A stretch of 11,553 nucleotides of DNA, taken from the NCBI GenBank assembly GCA_900766775.1, contig CAAFXN010000219.1, positions 1 to 11,553 of the forward strand, written 5' to 3'. This document shows positions 1 to 7,447 of this stretch, one piece after another. The notes under the pieces are model-generated. The model worked only from the letters and a program-made list of their open reading frames with translations. It searched no databases and had not been told where the DNA came from. The stretch's first letter is position 1. Each line of letters begins with the position of its first letter. The stretch is from Bacteroidales bacterium. GTDB taxonomy: Bacteria > Bacteroidota > Bacteroidia > Bacteroidales > Paludibacteraceae. Position numbers and translations under genes: made by a program.

Positions 1-3000
1 AATGCCCCAACGGCACCGACACGCAGGACTACACCATCGCGTTCCCCCTGCGCAAGTCGAGCAATGCCGCGCTGACGGACCTATATCTCAATAGCGAAGA
101 TGATGTGGAACTCCGTTTCCATCCCGACTCGCTGCACTACACCGTGCTCATGCCCTATCAGGCAACGGAGGTGCCGCAGATGACCTACGAGGCATCGGCG
201 GAGCAGACGGTGGAGGTGGTGTCGCGTCCGTTGGGCGAGGCGAGTGAGATACGCGTACATGCCGAAGACGGCACCGAGCGCGTCTATACCGTGCTGTTCC
301 AAAAGCAATACAGCGCGAAGAGCAACCTGCTGGATTCGCTCATCGTGGTGGAGACAGGGGCGGTATTGCCCGTGGGCACCCTTACGCAGACGGTGTCGCT
401 GCCCTACGGCACGCGTAACATGACCATCCGATACAAGAAAGCCTTCAGCGAGCAGACCGTATGGGTACAGGCAGGCGGCGTCAACAAGCCGACCGTTATC
501 ACCGTGCAGAGCAACCGCCCCGACGAGGAGGCGGTAACCTACACGCTGACCCCTGCCGTAGCAACGCAAGACCCCGCCACGCTGACCGGTATCACCGTGG
601 ACGGCACCGCCCTTGCCGACTTCGACCGCAACCGCTTCACCTATATCTGCAACCGTACCTCCGCCACCACCCCGCAGGTGCTGACCACACGGGAGGACGG
701 AGTAGCAGTGGATGTGGTAAGCGACGTGTGGCATTGGCAGGCAAAAGTGTCGGCAGAAGGCAGAACGAACACTTACACCGTTTATTTCCACTACCCGAAT
801 GATGTGATTCCCAACGGTGAGTTTACCGAATGGACAACCACAACGTTGACAGGTACAGACAAACCCGCCGGATGGTATGTGCCCGGAGATGTCGTGAATA
901 ACTGGGAGTTGTTGGCTTTCGGTGAGGTAAAACCAGGCGAGACTGTACGCAAGGAAAATGAAACGGTTATGCGGCTTAACACGACGAGGTACGGTTCTTC
1001 CGCCGGTCCTGTGCCTTGCGTGATAAACTTGGGAGGACTGGGCGGAACATTGGCTGTTGCAGGGGGTTCGCGTATAGTTCCGTATGGATTTATCGCCTTC
1101 CACAACTCGCCCAATGCTGTGGAGATGAACTACAAGTATCCGAACCAAGCTGGAGATGGAGCATTGTTCCAATATATCTTCTATGATATTGCCGGCAACA
1201 AGCATACATACAAACATACCCAAGCGACGGCATCTTCAGACTATGCGTCAGTCGTACTTCCTCTTAATACGGATACTATTGCCGGTGTGACGGGTTTGGA
1301 TGTCATTATAGACGCTACGGGAATATATCCCGATGCGAAAGCAGATGCCAACCTCTATGTCGATTACCTCCGTTTCTCGTACAACAGCACGCTGGTAGGC
1401 TTGCAGGTCAACGGAAAAACCGCCACGAAATCAGGCAATGCATTCAAGGTGCTGCTGGACGATAGCGAAGACCCCTATCTGCCGGCACTTACGTTCATAG
1501 GCGAGGTGAGCGACCAAGCGCAACTGGTTACTTGGACAGACCGCCCCGACTCCATCGGCTGCCAACATCGCAAAGCCACCATCATCAACTATGCCGAGGA
1601 CGGCACCCATACCGACTACACGCTGACCGTGCTGCGTCCGCGCAACAACACGAACACGCTTGCCAACATCCTTGTGGACGGCGTGTCGATAGATGGCTTC
1701 AGTGCGACCACGGTGAACTACAGCCTTCCCCTGTCCGCAAATAGTCCCCTACCCTCCGTGCAACCCGTGCCGGCAAACGGACTGCAAAGCATTACAACCT
1801 CGTTCAGCGGCAACGTGCTGTCTATCAAGGTTACGCCCGAGTTAGGCGGCAGTAAAACCTATAAGATAACCTTCCGCTACGACAAGTCCGACGACACCAC
1901 GCTGATGGCGCTCACGGGCGTGTCGGACTTCGTGCCCGACACCCGCGACTACACCATCACAGCCGACGCCATGCCCGTTTTGCAGTTCACCAAGCAGAGC
2001 GACAAGCAGACCGTCGTGCTGACGCGCCCCACAGCAGACAAAGCGGTCATCACGGTTACGGCGGAAGACGGCGTCTCGCAAGGTACCTATACCATCACTT
2101 TGCAGCAACCGACGCCCACCACCAGCGGACAAATCAAGGATATGAAAGTGAACAATAAACCGTGGTCGGACTTCCTATCCACCAAATACGACTACACCCT
2201 TTCTCGCCCCGAGGACGTGCAGTTCACCCGTGTGGACGACGACGACTCCGTGGTCTTCGTGCAGTCGCCCACCCACATGCGCTGGCTGGTCTATGGCTCC
2301 GAGCAGCACACCTATACGCTGACCTATCCGAGCGACCTCTCCGCGAATGCTTATCTCGCGGCAGTGCTGCTGGACGGCACGGCGTACCCCAATTTCCTGC
2401 CCACGGAAGAGGAACAGACCATAGAGGTGGCGAGCAACGACTACACCCTCTCGTGGGTGCGCGCAGAAGAGACCCAGCAGGTGGCATACACCTTCGATGA
2501 GGCGACCCAAACCTACACCGTTACCGTAACGGCGGAGGACGGCACGACCACCTTCACCTACCGTCTCTCCATACAGACGCGCCTATCGGACGACGCGACC
2601 CTCCGAGGCATATATATTGATAGTATCCTCCTGCCGACGTTCACGCCGAGCCGAGAGGTCTATACCTACACCCTCCCCGTCGGCAGCACCAAGCAGCAGG
2701 AGCCGCAGATGCCTTGTATCACCTACCAAGCGAACCACCGCGGGCAGACCATCACGCTCTCTATGGGCACCCTCGGCACGCCCACTACCATTGAGGTGGT
2801 GGCGGAGGACGAACGGACGACCAAGCAGTACGAACTGACCATAGAAGCCGAGCCGAGCCACTGCGCTACGCTCACGGGTATCCTTGTCAACGGCAAACCC
2901 CTGCCCACTTTCTCACCCACGCTTACCTACTACTCCGTGCAGACCGCGGAGACAGACCCGCGCTTGCAATGGACAAGCGACGACGCTTTCCAAACGGTTA

Positions 3001-5573
3001 CGGAGACCATCGAAGGCAATCGCCACAAGTTACACGTGCTCGCGCAAGACGGCATCAACTATGCAGACTACTATGTGGATGTCTATGCGGAGACACTATC
3101 GAACACCGCCACGCTGGCGAATATATGGCTCAACGGACAGACATTCAGCGAGTTTGAGACCGCGCTTAACCCGCTTCTCGGCTTCTCGCCCATGCAGCAG
3201 GCTTACACCATCAACCTGCCGAGCGGCACCACCCGCCTGCCCGATGTTACCGCTGCACTCATGGAGGAGGGACAGAGCGTGGCGATACGTACCGAGGCGA
3301 TGACCATCTATCTGGACGTTACCGCCCCCGACGGCACCACCAACACCTATTCGCTCTTCTTCAGCGTGCCGCGGTCGAAGAATGCCCAACTCGGCATGAT
3401 TTACGTAGGCGATGAGGAACTGACGGACTTCGCGCCCGACACCTACTACTATCTCGTTACCCTGCCCGTGGGCACACACAGCCTGCCCGAGGTGCTCACC
3501 CGCAAGGCAGAGACCACCCAGACGGTAACCATGACCACCGAGAGCGAGGGCGAGACACCGTTCGTGAGCATCAAAGTGCTGGCGGAAGACCAAACGACGA
3601 CCACTACCTACACCGTCGCGTTCCGCTACACCCGCTCCGAGGCGGACTCCTTGCAGATGATTTACGCCGACGGCATGCCGTTGCCCGATTTCTCCCCCGC
3701 CGTACATACCTACGTTTATACCCTGCCCGTCGATAAGACGCAGTTCCCCGAACTATCGTGGGACGTGGCGGACGCTTGGCAGACCGTGCGTATGGATACC
3801 GCCCTGCTCACAGGGTACCAACTGACGCGCCGTATCACCGTTACCGCTGAGAGCGGACGCACTGCGGTCTATACCGTGGCTTACGAGCGGCTACTCTCCG
3901 ATGCGGACACGTTGCAGATGATTCTCTTGGATGATAAGCCGCTGGAGGGCTTCCGTGCCGACAGCACCTTCTACCTCGTTACCCTCGCCGAGGAGGCAGA
4001 GCGCCTACCTGTGGTAACCTATATCGAGGGCGATGCAGACCAAACCATCGCGGTTCGTTACGAGGCGGTGGCATACAGCACCGACTCCGTGGCGCAAATC
4101 ACCGTCCGCGCCGCCAACGGCAACACCCGCACATATACCGTCCGCTTCACGTGGACGCTATCGAACGATACGCATCTGCAGATGATTTACATCGACGGCA
4201 CACCGCTTGCTAACTTCGACGAGGAGAAATACACCTACCGTATTCCCTTGCCCGTGGAGGTAACCGTCCTGCCGATGGTAATAGCGGAGAAGAAGGAGCC
4301 CGCCCAGCAGGTTACCATCCGGCGCGACGCCGACACAGTACGTGTAGCCGTGGTAGCCGCAGACACCGCCTTCACCGCCACCTACACTCTCGTCTTTGAG
4401 CACCTGAAGTCCGACAACACCCTGCTCGCCGACCTGCAACTGCAATATACTGGGGACGCAGGCGTCTCGCCTGCGGAGGGAACGGCGGAACTAACCTTAT
4501 CCCCCGCTTTCACTCCCGAGCATTACGACTACGCCGTTACCCTGCCCTACGGGGTGAACGACCTGCCGACCATCCTGCCAGTGAAGAGCGATGAGGAGCA
4601 GACGGTAGAGATATCCGCCCCGCAGGTGATTGGTGAAGGTACTGCAAAGCAGGCGATTATCACCATCACCGTTACCGCGCCCAACAAGGAAGACCAAGCC
4701 GCCTACACCATCACCTTCACCTTCGCGCAGAACGATGACGCGCGCCTGACGGCTATCTACCTCCGCAACGAGTTGCTCGCAGGCTTCCATCCTGACACGC
4801 TGGAATACACGCTCTCGTACTCCGCCCACAGCACCGAGGAGGACTTCGCCACCGCGGCTGACGTGCGCGCCGAACTGTCGGATGAAGCCGCTACGCTCGC
4901 TATCTCCACCGACGAAGCGGGTACTATCCTTCTCAGCGTAACGGCGCAAGACGGCTCCAACCGCACCTACTCCATACGCCAGCAAATCATGCTCGACACC
5001 GACAATACGCTCCGTATGATTTACCTCGACGACGCGCCGCTGCCGAACTTCGACCCCGAGCAGGACTTCTATACCTACTACCTCGTGGAGGGTATGACCC
5101 CGCCTGCCGTAACTGCTGAGGCAGAGTCCGACCTCGCGGAGATTAGTATCCGAGAGGTGGCGGCAGGCGATACCTGCATGGTCATCTGCACCTCCGAGTC
5201 GGGTGAGAGCCGAAAGTATCAGATTTGGTTCGCCGTTTCCGAGACCAACGATGCCGCCACCCCCACGCCCAACGATGTGCTTGTGAAGCGTATAGGCGGT
5301 TCCTATCAGTTGCTCTTTGCCACCACCCGCAAGGACGTGTCCGTTGGTATCTACAACGCCATGGGCAGACTCATAGCCTTGGAGAAGGTGCCGACCGCCA
5401 ATCCCAACGATGTCTCGCTCGCCACCGACAGTTACGGCAACGAGGTGCTGATGGATGTTAGCAACGTAGAGTCGGGGGTGCTGATGGATTTCTCGCCCAA
5501 TGAAATCTATTTCTACACCTTCTTCCTCTCCGACCGAGAGGTCATCCGCTCGGGCAAAATCGTGCTCCTCTAA
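1..5573 (+). CDS. Giant cadherin-like repeat surface/secreted protein, 5'-truncated, probable T9SS substrate
   Basis: The reading frame is open from the first full codon at base 3 to TAA at 5571-5573, giving 1856 visible residues. The GTG at 105 is an internal valine, not a start; the true start lies upstream. The protein is a chain of degenerate repeats with a conserved pattern: ATLxxIxVDG, then F-x-P-x-x-x-x-Y near the middle, then VTAEDGxTxTYTxxF at the end. This resembles the cadherin-like beta-sandwich family (PF12733 type). A different domain interrupts the array at about 807-1382, and the last roughly 100 residues look like a T9SS type A sorting domain. By family knowledge such proteins are exported, cell-surface or secreted, and serve as adhesins or scaffolds; the ligand is unknown. 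No catalytic motif was seen. A strong terminator follows 21 bases after the stop, so it is transcriptionally separate from rseC-rnf. The gene is real; the function is inferred. Confidence 0.9.
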   Translation, partial: CPNGTDTQDYTIAFPLRKSSNAALTDLYLNSEDDVELRFHPDSLHYTVLMPYQATEVPQMTYEASAEQTVEVVSRPLGEASEIRVHAEDGTERVYTVLFQKQYSAKSNLLDSLIVVETGAVLPVGTLTQTVSLPYGTRNMTIRYKKAFSEQTVWVQAGGVNKPTVITVQSNRPDEEAVTYTLTPAVATQDPATLTGITVDGTALADFDRNRFTYICNRTSATTPQVLTTREDGVAVDVVSDVWHWQAKVSAEGRTNTYTVYFHYPNDVIPNGEFTEWTTTTLTGTDKPAGWYVPGDVVNNWELLAFGEVKPGETVRKENETVMRLNTTRYGSSAGPVPCVINLGGLGGTLAVAGGSRIVPYGFIAFHNSPNAVEMNYKYPNQAGDGALFQYIFYDIAGNKHTYKHTQATASSDYASVVLPLNTDTIAGVTGLDVIIDATGIYPDAKADANLYVDYLRFSYNSTLVGLQVNGKTATKSGNAFKVLLDDSEDPYLPALTFIGEVSDQAQLVTWTDRPDSIGCQHRKATIINYAEDGTHTDYTLTVLRPRNNTNTLANILVDGVSIDGFSATTVNYSLPLSANSPLPSVQPVPANGLQSITTSFSGNVLSIKVTPELGGSKTYKITFRYDKSDDTTLMALTGVSDFVPDTRDYTITADAMPVLQFTKQSDKQTVVLTRPTADKAVITVTAEDGVSQGTYTITLQQPTPTTSGQIKDMKVNNKPWSDFLSTKYDYTLSRPEDVQFTRVDDDDSVVFVQSPTHMRWLVYGSEQHTYTLTYPSDLSANAYLAAVLLDGTAYPNFLPTEEEQTIEVASNDYTLSWVRAEETQQVAYTFDEATQTYTVTVTAEDGTTTFTYRLSIQTRLSDDATLRGIYIDSILLPTFTPSREVYTYTLPVGSTKQQEPQMPCITYQANHRGQTITLSMGTLGTPTTIEVVAEDERTTKQYELTIEAEPSHCATLTGILVNGKPLPTFSPTLTYYSVQTAETDPRLQWTSDDAFQTVTETIEGNRHKLHVLAQDGINYADYYVDVYAETLSNTATLANIWLNGQTFSEFETALNPLLGFSPMQQAYTINLPSGTTRLPDVTAALMEEGQSVAIRTEAMTIYLDVTAPDGTTNTYSLFFSVPRSKNAQLGMIYVGDEELTDFAPDTYYYLVTLPVGTHSLPEVLTRKAETTQTVTMTTESEGETPFVSIKVLAEDQTTTTTYTVAFRYTRSEADSLQMIYADGMPLPDFSPAVHTYVYTLPVDKTQFPELSWDVADAWQTVRMDTALLTGYQLTRRITVTAESGRTAVYTVAYERLLSDADTLQMILLDDKPLEGFRADSTFYLVTLAEEAERLPVVTYIEGDADQTIAVRYEAVAYSTDSVAQITVRAANGNTRTYTVRFTWTLSNDTHLQMIYIDGTPLANFDEEKYTYRIPLPVEVTVLPMVIAEKKEPAQQVTIRRDADTVRVAVVAADTAFTATYTLVFEHLKSDNTLLADLQLQYTGDAGVSPAEGTAELTLSPAFTPEHYDYAVTLPYGVNDLPTILPVKSDEEQTVEISAPQVIGEGTAKQAIITITVTAPNKEDQAAYTITFTFAQNDDARLTAIYLRNELLAGFHPDTLEYTLSYSAHSTEEDFATAADVRAELSDEAATLAISTDEAGTILLSVTAQDGSNRTYSIRQQIMLDTDNTLRMIYLDDAPLPNFDPEQDFYTYYLVEGMTPPAVTAEAESDLAEISIREVAAGDTCMVICTSESGESRKYQIWFAVSETNDAATPTPNDVLVKRIGGSYQLLFATTRKDVSVGIYNAMGRLIALEKVPTANPNDVSLATDSYGNEVLMDVSNVESGVLMDFSPNEIYFYTFFLSDREVIRSGKIVLL
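807..1382 (+). other. Inserted PCMD-like / carbohydrate-binding-type domain within the repeat protein
   Basis: About 192 residues between two cadherin-like units share nothing with the repeat pattern. The segment opens with IPNGEFTEW and a PAGW motif, has WELLAFGE and later MNYKYPNQAGDGA, and ends with a strand like NLYVDYLRFSYN. That layout (N-G-x-F-x-x-W opening, K-Y-x-P core, L-Y-V-D-x-L closing strand) resembles the Bacteroidetes putative carbohydrate metabolism domain (PCMD, PF13201) and related glycan-binding sandwiches. The family call is from memory and moderate. Hand-counted GC across 1141-1320 is about 46%, against about 60% in sampled repeat lines (2281-2340, 3241-3300), and codons ending in A or T are more frequent, so the domain may have been acquired separately. 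Confidence 0.55.
4449..4478 (+). repeat. 30-base palindromic element, copy A, in frame inside the repeat protein
   Basis: The core is GCAGGCGTCTCGCCTGC (4458-4474), a 7-base stem extendable to 8 with a TCT loop. The segment 4448-4477 matches the reverse complement of 7391-7420 at 28 of 30 positions. It is read here as TGDAGVSPAE and coincides with extra length in the repeat unit that starts at 4404. It looks like a short dispersed element that landed in a coding sequence without breaking the frame. Confidence 0.8.
5271..5570 (+). other. Probable T9SS type A C-terminal sorting domain
   Basis: The last 100 residues break from the repeat pattern. They contain VSVGIYNAMGRLI (the usual V-x-I-Y-N-x-x-G-x-x-I/V strand), a later stretch ending SPNEIYFYTFFLSDRE, and a terminal RSGKIVLL, which is the classic ending of Bacteroidetes type A sorting domains (usually K-x-G-K-I-V/I-x-x). 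The middle is longer than usual, with a loop around NPNDVSLATDSYGNEV. In this family the domain directs export through the type IX secretion system and is then cleaved. No T9SS machinery gene lies in the window. Confidence 0.65.
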
Positions 5574-5594
5574 GACCGACCGCCCATAGCCATG

Positions 5595-5634
5595 AACAGA
5601 CCGCCTCCCCCGTGGGAGGCGGTCTGTTTTTTTT
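5595..5634 (+). terminator. Intrinsic terminator of the giant repeat gene
   Basis: A perfect inverted repeat, left arm 5595-5609 and right arm 5614-5628 (15 pairs, first and last being A-T), with a CCGT loop at 5610-5613. It runs straight into eight T residues at 5627-5634. It lies 21 bases after the stop codon. Confidence 0.95.
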
Positions 5635-5806
5635 GTCGCTTTTTCCGCGCGCACACGCATATACTTTATTAGGAAAAGGCTGTCTTGCCGTCATGCTTTC
5701 GACCTGCCACGCGCTGTTCTCTCCGCCACCTTCTCCCCGCCCTAAATAGCACGATTGTTAAGATTTCGCTGCCCTTGTCCCGTTGCTGCACACTCGCGTA
5801 TTTTTC

Positions 5807-5838
5807 GCGGGTCTCCCCGACAAGTCGGGGTCGTCCGC
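5807..5838. repeat. Stacked hairpin in the spacer
   Basis: The inner stem CCCCGAC (5815-5821) pairs with GTCGGGG (5824-5830) around AA. An outer stem GCGG (5807-5810) pairs with CCGC (5835-5838). No T-run follows, so it is not a simple terminator. It could be part of a small RNA or a dispersed palindrome. Confidence 0.6.
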
Positions 5839-5888
5839 AAGGCAATCCTATACTCAAAATGTACTATTATTAAGATTCACCCGCCCGC

Positions 5889-5910
5889 TGTCCGCCCTGC
5901 AAGGCGGACA
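5889..5910. repeat. Hairpin in the spacer
   Basis: TGTCCGCC (5889-5896) and GGCGGACA (5903-5910) form a perfect 8-base stem around CTGCAA. No T-run follows. Role unknown. Confidence 0.6.
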
Positions 5911-6013
5911 AATGCAGACGGATATCGAACGCATATTAGCAAACTTCGGGCTAAGTGGCATGGGCATATATGTACGGAAAATGTAGAAAATTGGATTTTT
6001 TGCTAAATAGATT

Positions 6014-6043
6014 TTGCAGTTTCAAAAAAAAACAGTAACTTTG
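6014..6043 (+). promoter_or_regulatory. Bacteroidetes-type promoter for rseC-rnf
   Basis: TTG at 6014-6016 is the -33 element and TAACTTTG at 6036-6043 is the -7 element, separated by 19 bases. This fits the known consensus TTG-N19-21-TAnnTTTG exactly. Transcription would start near 6050, leaving a leader of about 20 bases before the ATG at 6068. An A-tract fills the spacer. No operator could be identified. Confidence 0.85.
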
Positions 6044-6067
6044 TGCGCTTTTTGGAATACACATTTT

Positions 6068-6478
6068 ATGGACGAACCGATACGACATGAGGGCATAGTA
6101 CTCGCCGTAAAAGACGGGAAAGCACTGGTGGAAATCGTGCAGACGAGTGCTTGCAGCGCCTGCAAGGCGCGCAGTATGTGCATGTCTGCCGAGAGTCAAG
6201 AGAAGCGTATCGATGCCGTGATGGCGGAGCCGCTGAACGCCGGAGACCGTGTAGAGGTAATGGTTACAGAGCGGCTGGCATGGAAAGCGGTGTTGCTGGC
6301 GTACATCCTGCCGTTCGTAGTGATGATGGCGGTGATTGGCTTGCTGAACCTTTGGATAGAGAGTGAGGCGGTAGTGGGGACGGTGGCGCTGTGTGCTATC
6401 GCGCTGTACTACATCGTGTTATCGTTCTTCCGAGGGCGGCTGCAGAAAGAGTTTTCGTTTACGGCAAGGAAAATCTGA
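6068..6478 (+). CDS. rseC: RseC/MucC-family membrane protein, Rnf-associated
   Basis: A 136-residue protein of the RseC family (also called SoxR-reducing system protein), known in proteobacteria as a sigma-E modulator and as a partner of the Rnf/Rsx complex; its exact job in Bacteroidetes is unsettled. The N-terminal soluble part carries the cysteine motif C29-x2-C32-x5-C38, typical of the family. Two membrane segments follow at about 73-95 and 102-121, then a basic tail. The ATG at 6068 is chosen because the in-frame TTG at 6014 is itself the -33 promoter element and would lie upstream of the transcription start. No Shine-Dalgarno is present, as is common in Bacteroidetes. It is the first gene of the operon, with rnfB 39 bases downstream. 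Confidence 0.9.
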   Translation: MDEPIRHEGIVLAVKDGKALVEIVQTSACSACKARSMCMSAESQEKRIDAVMAEPLNAGDRVEVMVTERLAWKAVLLAYILPFVVMMAVIGLLNLWIESEAVVGTVALCAIALYYIVLSFFRGRLQKEFSFTARKI

Positions 6479-6499
6479 CCACTAACCACTGACAACTAA
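6479..6499 (+). repeat. Heptamer tandem repeat (CCACTAA type) ahead of rnfB
   Basis: Three consecutive heptamers, CCACTAA, CCACTGA and CAACTAA, begin directly after the rseC stop codon. They end 18 bases before the rnfB ATG. There is no Shine-Dalgarno in the remaining A-rich leader. Confidence 0.7.
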
Positions 6500-6517
6500 T
6501 TAACAAAAACATATATC

Positions 6518-7447
6518 ATGAATGTAATCATTATTTCTTTGATCGTTTTGGGCGTAACGGGATTGGTGGCAGCGGTGCTACTCTACCTGATTGCCCAAAA
6601 GTTCAAGGTAGAGGAAGACCCTCGTATCGATGAGGTGCAGGAAGTGCTCCCGGGTGCGAACTGCGGCGGTTGCGGTTTCGCAGGTTGCCGTGCGCTGGCG
6701 GAGGCATGCGTGAAAGCCGACTCGCTGGATGGTCTGCTCTGCCCTGTTGGCGGTGCGCCCACGATGACGAAAGTGGGCGAAATCTTAGGAATGGCTGCCC
6801 CTGTAACGGAGCCGAAAGTGGCGGTAGTACGCTGCAACGGTACTTGCGCGGCGCGTCCTAAGACGAGTGAGTATAACGGCGAGCGCCATTGCGACATCAT
6901 GCACAGCCTGTATGGTGGCGAGGCAGACTGCCGCTTCGGCTGCTTGGGCTGCGGCGACTGCACCCGCGCCTGCCAGTTCGGCGCGCTGTCGATGGACAAA
7001 GAGACGGGGCTGCCCGTGGTGGACGAAGAGAAATGTACCGCCTGCGGCAAGTGCGTTCAAGCCTGCCCGCGCCGCCTGATTGAGTTGCGCAAGAAAGGTC
7101 CGAAGAACCGCCGTATGGTCGTGCTCTGCCGCAACGAAGACAAGGGCGCCATCACGCGCAAGGTCTGCAAAAACGGCTGCATCGGATGCAGCAAGTGCCA
7201 GAAAGAATGTCCGTTCGACGCTATCGTAGTGGAGAACAACTTGGCATATATTGATTTCGAGAAGTGCCGTCTGTGCCGCAAGTGCGAGGCTGTATGTCCC
7301 ACGGGTGCCATCCACGCCGTGAACTTCCCTCCGCGTCCGCAGAAGCCGGCAGAGCCTGCTAAACCTGTTGCACCCGCTGCCGGAGCAGCACCCGCAGGCG
7401 AGATGCCTGCGTCCCCAGTAAATGTAGAAAAGGAGGTAAAAGCATGA
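6518..7447 (+). CDS. rnfB: Rnf complex subunit B, multi-cluster ferredoxin protein
   Basis: A 309-residue subunit that receives electrons from ferredoxin and feeds them into the Rnf chain at the cytoplasmic face. One N-terminal membrane anchor (about 3-27) is followed by the Fes-type 4Fe-4S domain with C49, C52, C57 and C75. Four ferredoxin motifs C-x2-C-x2-C-x3-C follow: C142-C152, C173-C183, C221-C231 and C250-C260. This multi-cluster form is the type seen in anaerobes, unlike the two-cluster proteobacterial form. The last 40 residues are a Pro/Ala-rich tail that includes ten residues (PAGEMPASPV) encoded by the 30-base palindromic element. The TGA overlaps the rnfC start by four bases (ATGA), so translation is probably coupled. 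No Shine-Dalgarno precedes this gene. Confidence 0.96.
   Translation: MNVIIISLIVLGVTGLVAAVLLYLIAQKFKVEEDPRIDEVQEVLPGANCGGCGFAGCRALAEACVKADSLDGLLCPVGGAPTMTKVGEILGMAAPVTEPKVAVVRCNGTCAARPKTSEYNGERHCDIMHSLYGGEADCRFGCLGCGDCTRACQFGALSMDKETGLPVVDEEKCTACGKCVQACPRRLIELRKKGPKNRRMVVLCRNEDKGAITRKVCKNGCIGCSKCQKECPFDAIVVENNLAYIDFEKCRLCRKCEAVCPTGAIHAVNFPPRPQKPAEPAKPVAPAAGAAPAGEMPASPVNVEKEVKA
7391..7420 (-). repeat. 30-base palindromic element, copy B, reverse orientation, in rnfB tail
   Basis: The reverse complement of this segment matches 4448-4477 at 28 of 30 bases. It occupies exactly ten codons of rnfB in frame and ends 10 bases before the rnfC Shine-Dalgarno. The stem (GCAGGCG against TGCCTGC around AGA) has one mismatch at its inner end. 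Confidence 0.8.
7431..7437 (+). promoter_or_regulatory. Strong Shine-Dalgarno for rnfC
   Basis: AGGAGGT lies six bases before the rnfC ATG, within the end of rnfB. Such a full match is unusual in Bacteroidetes, where most genes start without one. With the ATGA overlap it fixes the rnfC start. Confidence 0.8.

Larger units (their letters stand above)
57..5237 (+). repeat. Array of about 18 cadherin-like protein repeats (degenerate)
   Basis: Units read from the translation begin near 57, 312, 561, 1386 (after the inserted domain), 1641, 1884, 2109, 2331, 2580, 2850, 3090, 3369, 3630, 3891, 4155, 4404, 4725 and 4989. The stretch before 57 is the tail of a further unit. Most units are 75-93 residues; the one at 4404 is 107 residues because it carries an extra segment at the 30-base element (4449-4478). 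Units are diverged in protein sequence, but the units at 3630, 3891, 4155 and 4989 share an opening LQMI or LRMI followed by a DG or DD turn, and at DNA level a GCAGATGATT or close variant, suggesting more recent duplication. The unit at 2109 is the least typical because it lacks a clear AEDG turn. Confidence 0.8.
5635..6013. other. Non-coding spacer between the repeat gene and the rseC promoter
   Basis: About 380 bases without a believable gene; the short open frames on both strands have no family signature and no sensible start context. It contains two hairpins (5807-5838 and 5889-5910), two similar words TTAAGATT at about 5758 and 5870, and a weak promoter-like pair (TTG at 5775-5777, TATTTTTC at 5799-5806, 21-base spacer, one mismatch from the consensus TAnnTTTG). 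No tRNA or rRNA signature was seen. Confidence 0.6.

Noticed and set aside
105..110. GTG at 105 as start of the long gene
   Set aside because: The same frame is open back to base 3 and encodes repeat-like residues (for example DYTIAFPLRK), so the gene enters from outside the window.
4497..5660. 387-codon minus-strand open frame opposite the repeat gene
   Set aside because: Composition is rich in G, R, H and V as expected for a shadow frame; it runs through the terminator hairpin and has no recognisable domain.
5815..5910. Hairpins at 5815-5830 and 5889-5910 as intrinsic terminators
   Set aside because: Neither is followed by a T-run, and a strong terminator already lies at 5595-5634.
5669..6006. 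Short open frames of 60-80 codons in the spacer on both strands
   Set aside because: They overlap each other in several frames, run through hairpins and show no signature or start context.
6014..6067. N-terminal extension of rseC from TTG 6014
   Set aside because: It overlaps the promoter elements and would lie upstream of the expected transcription start; the ATG at 6068 gives the normal family N-terminus.
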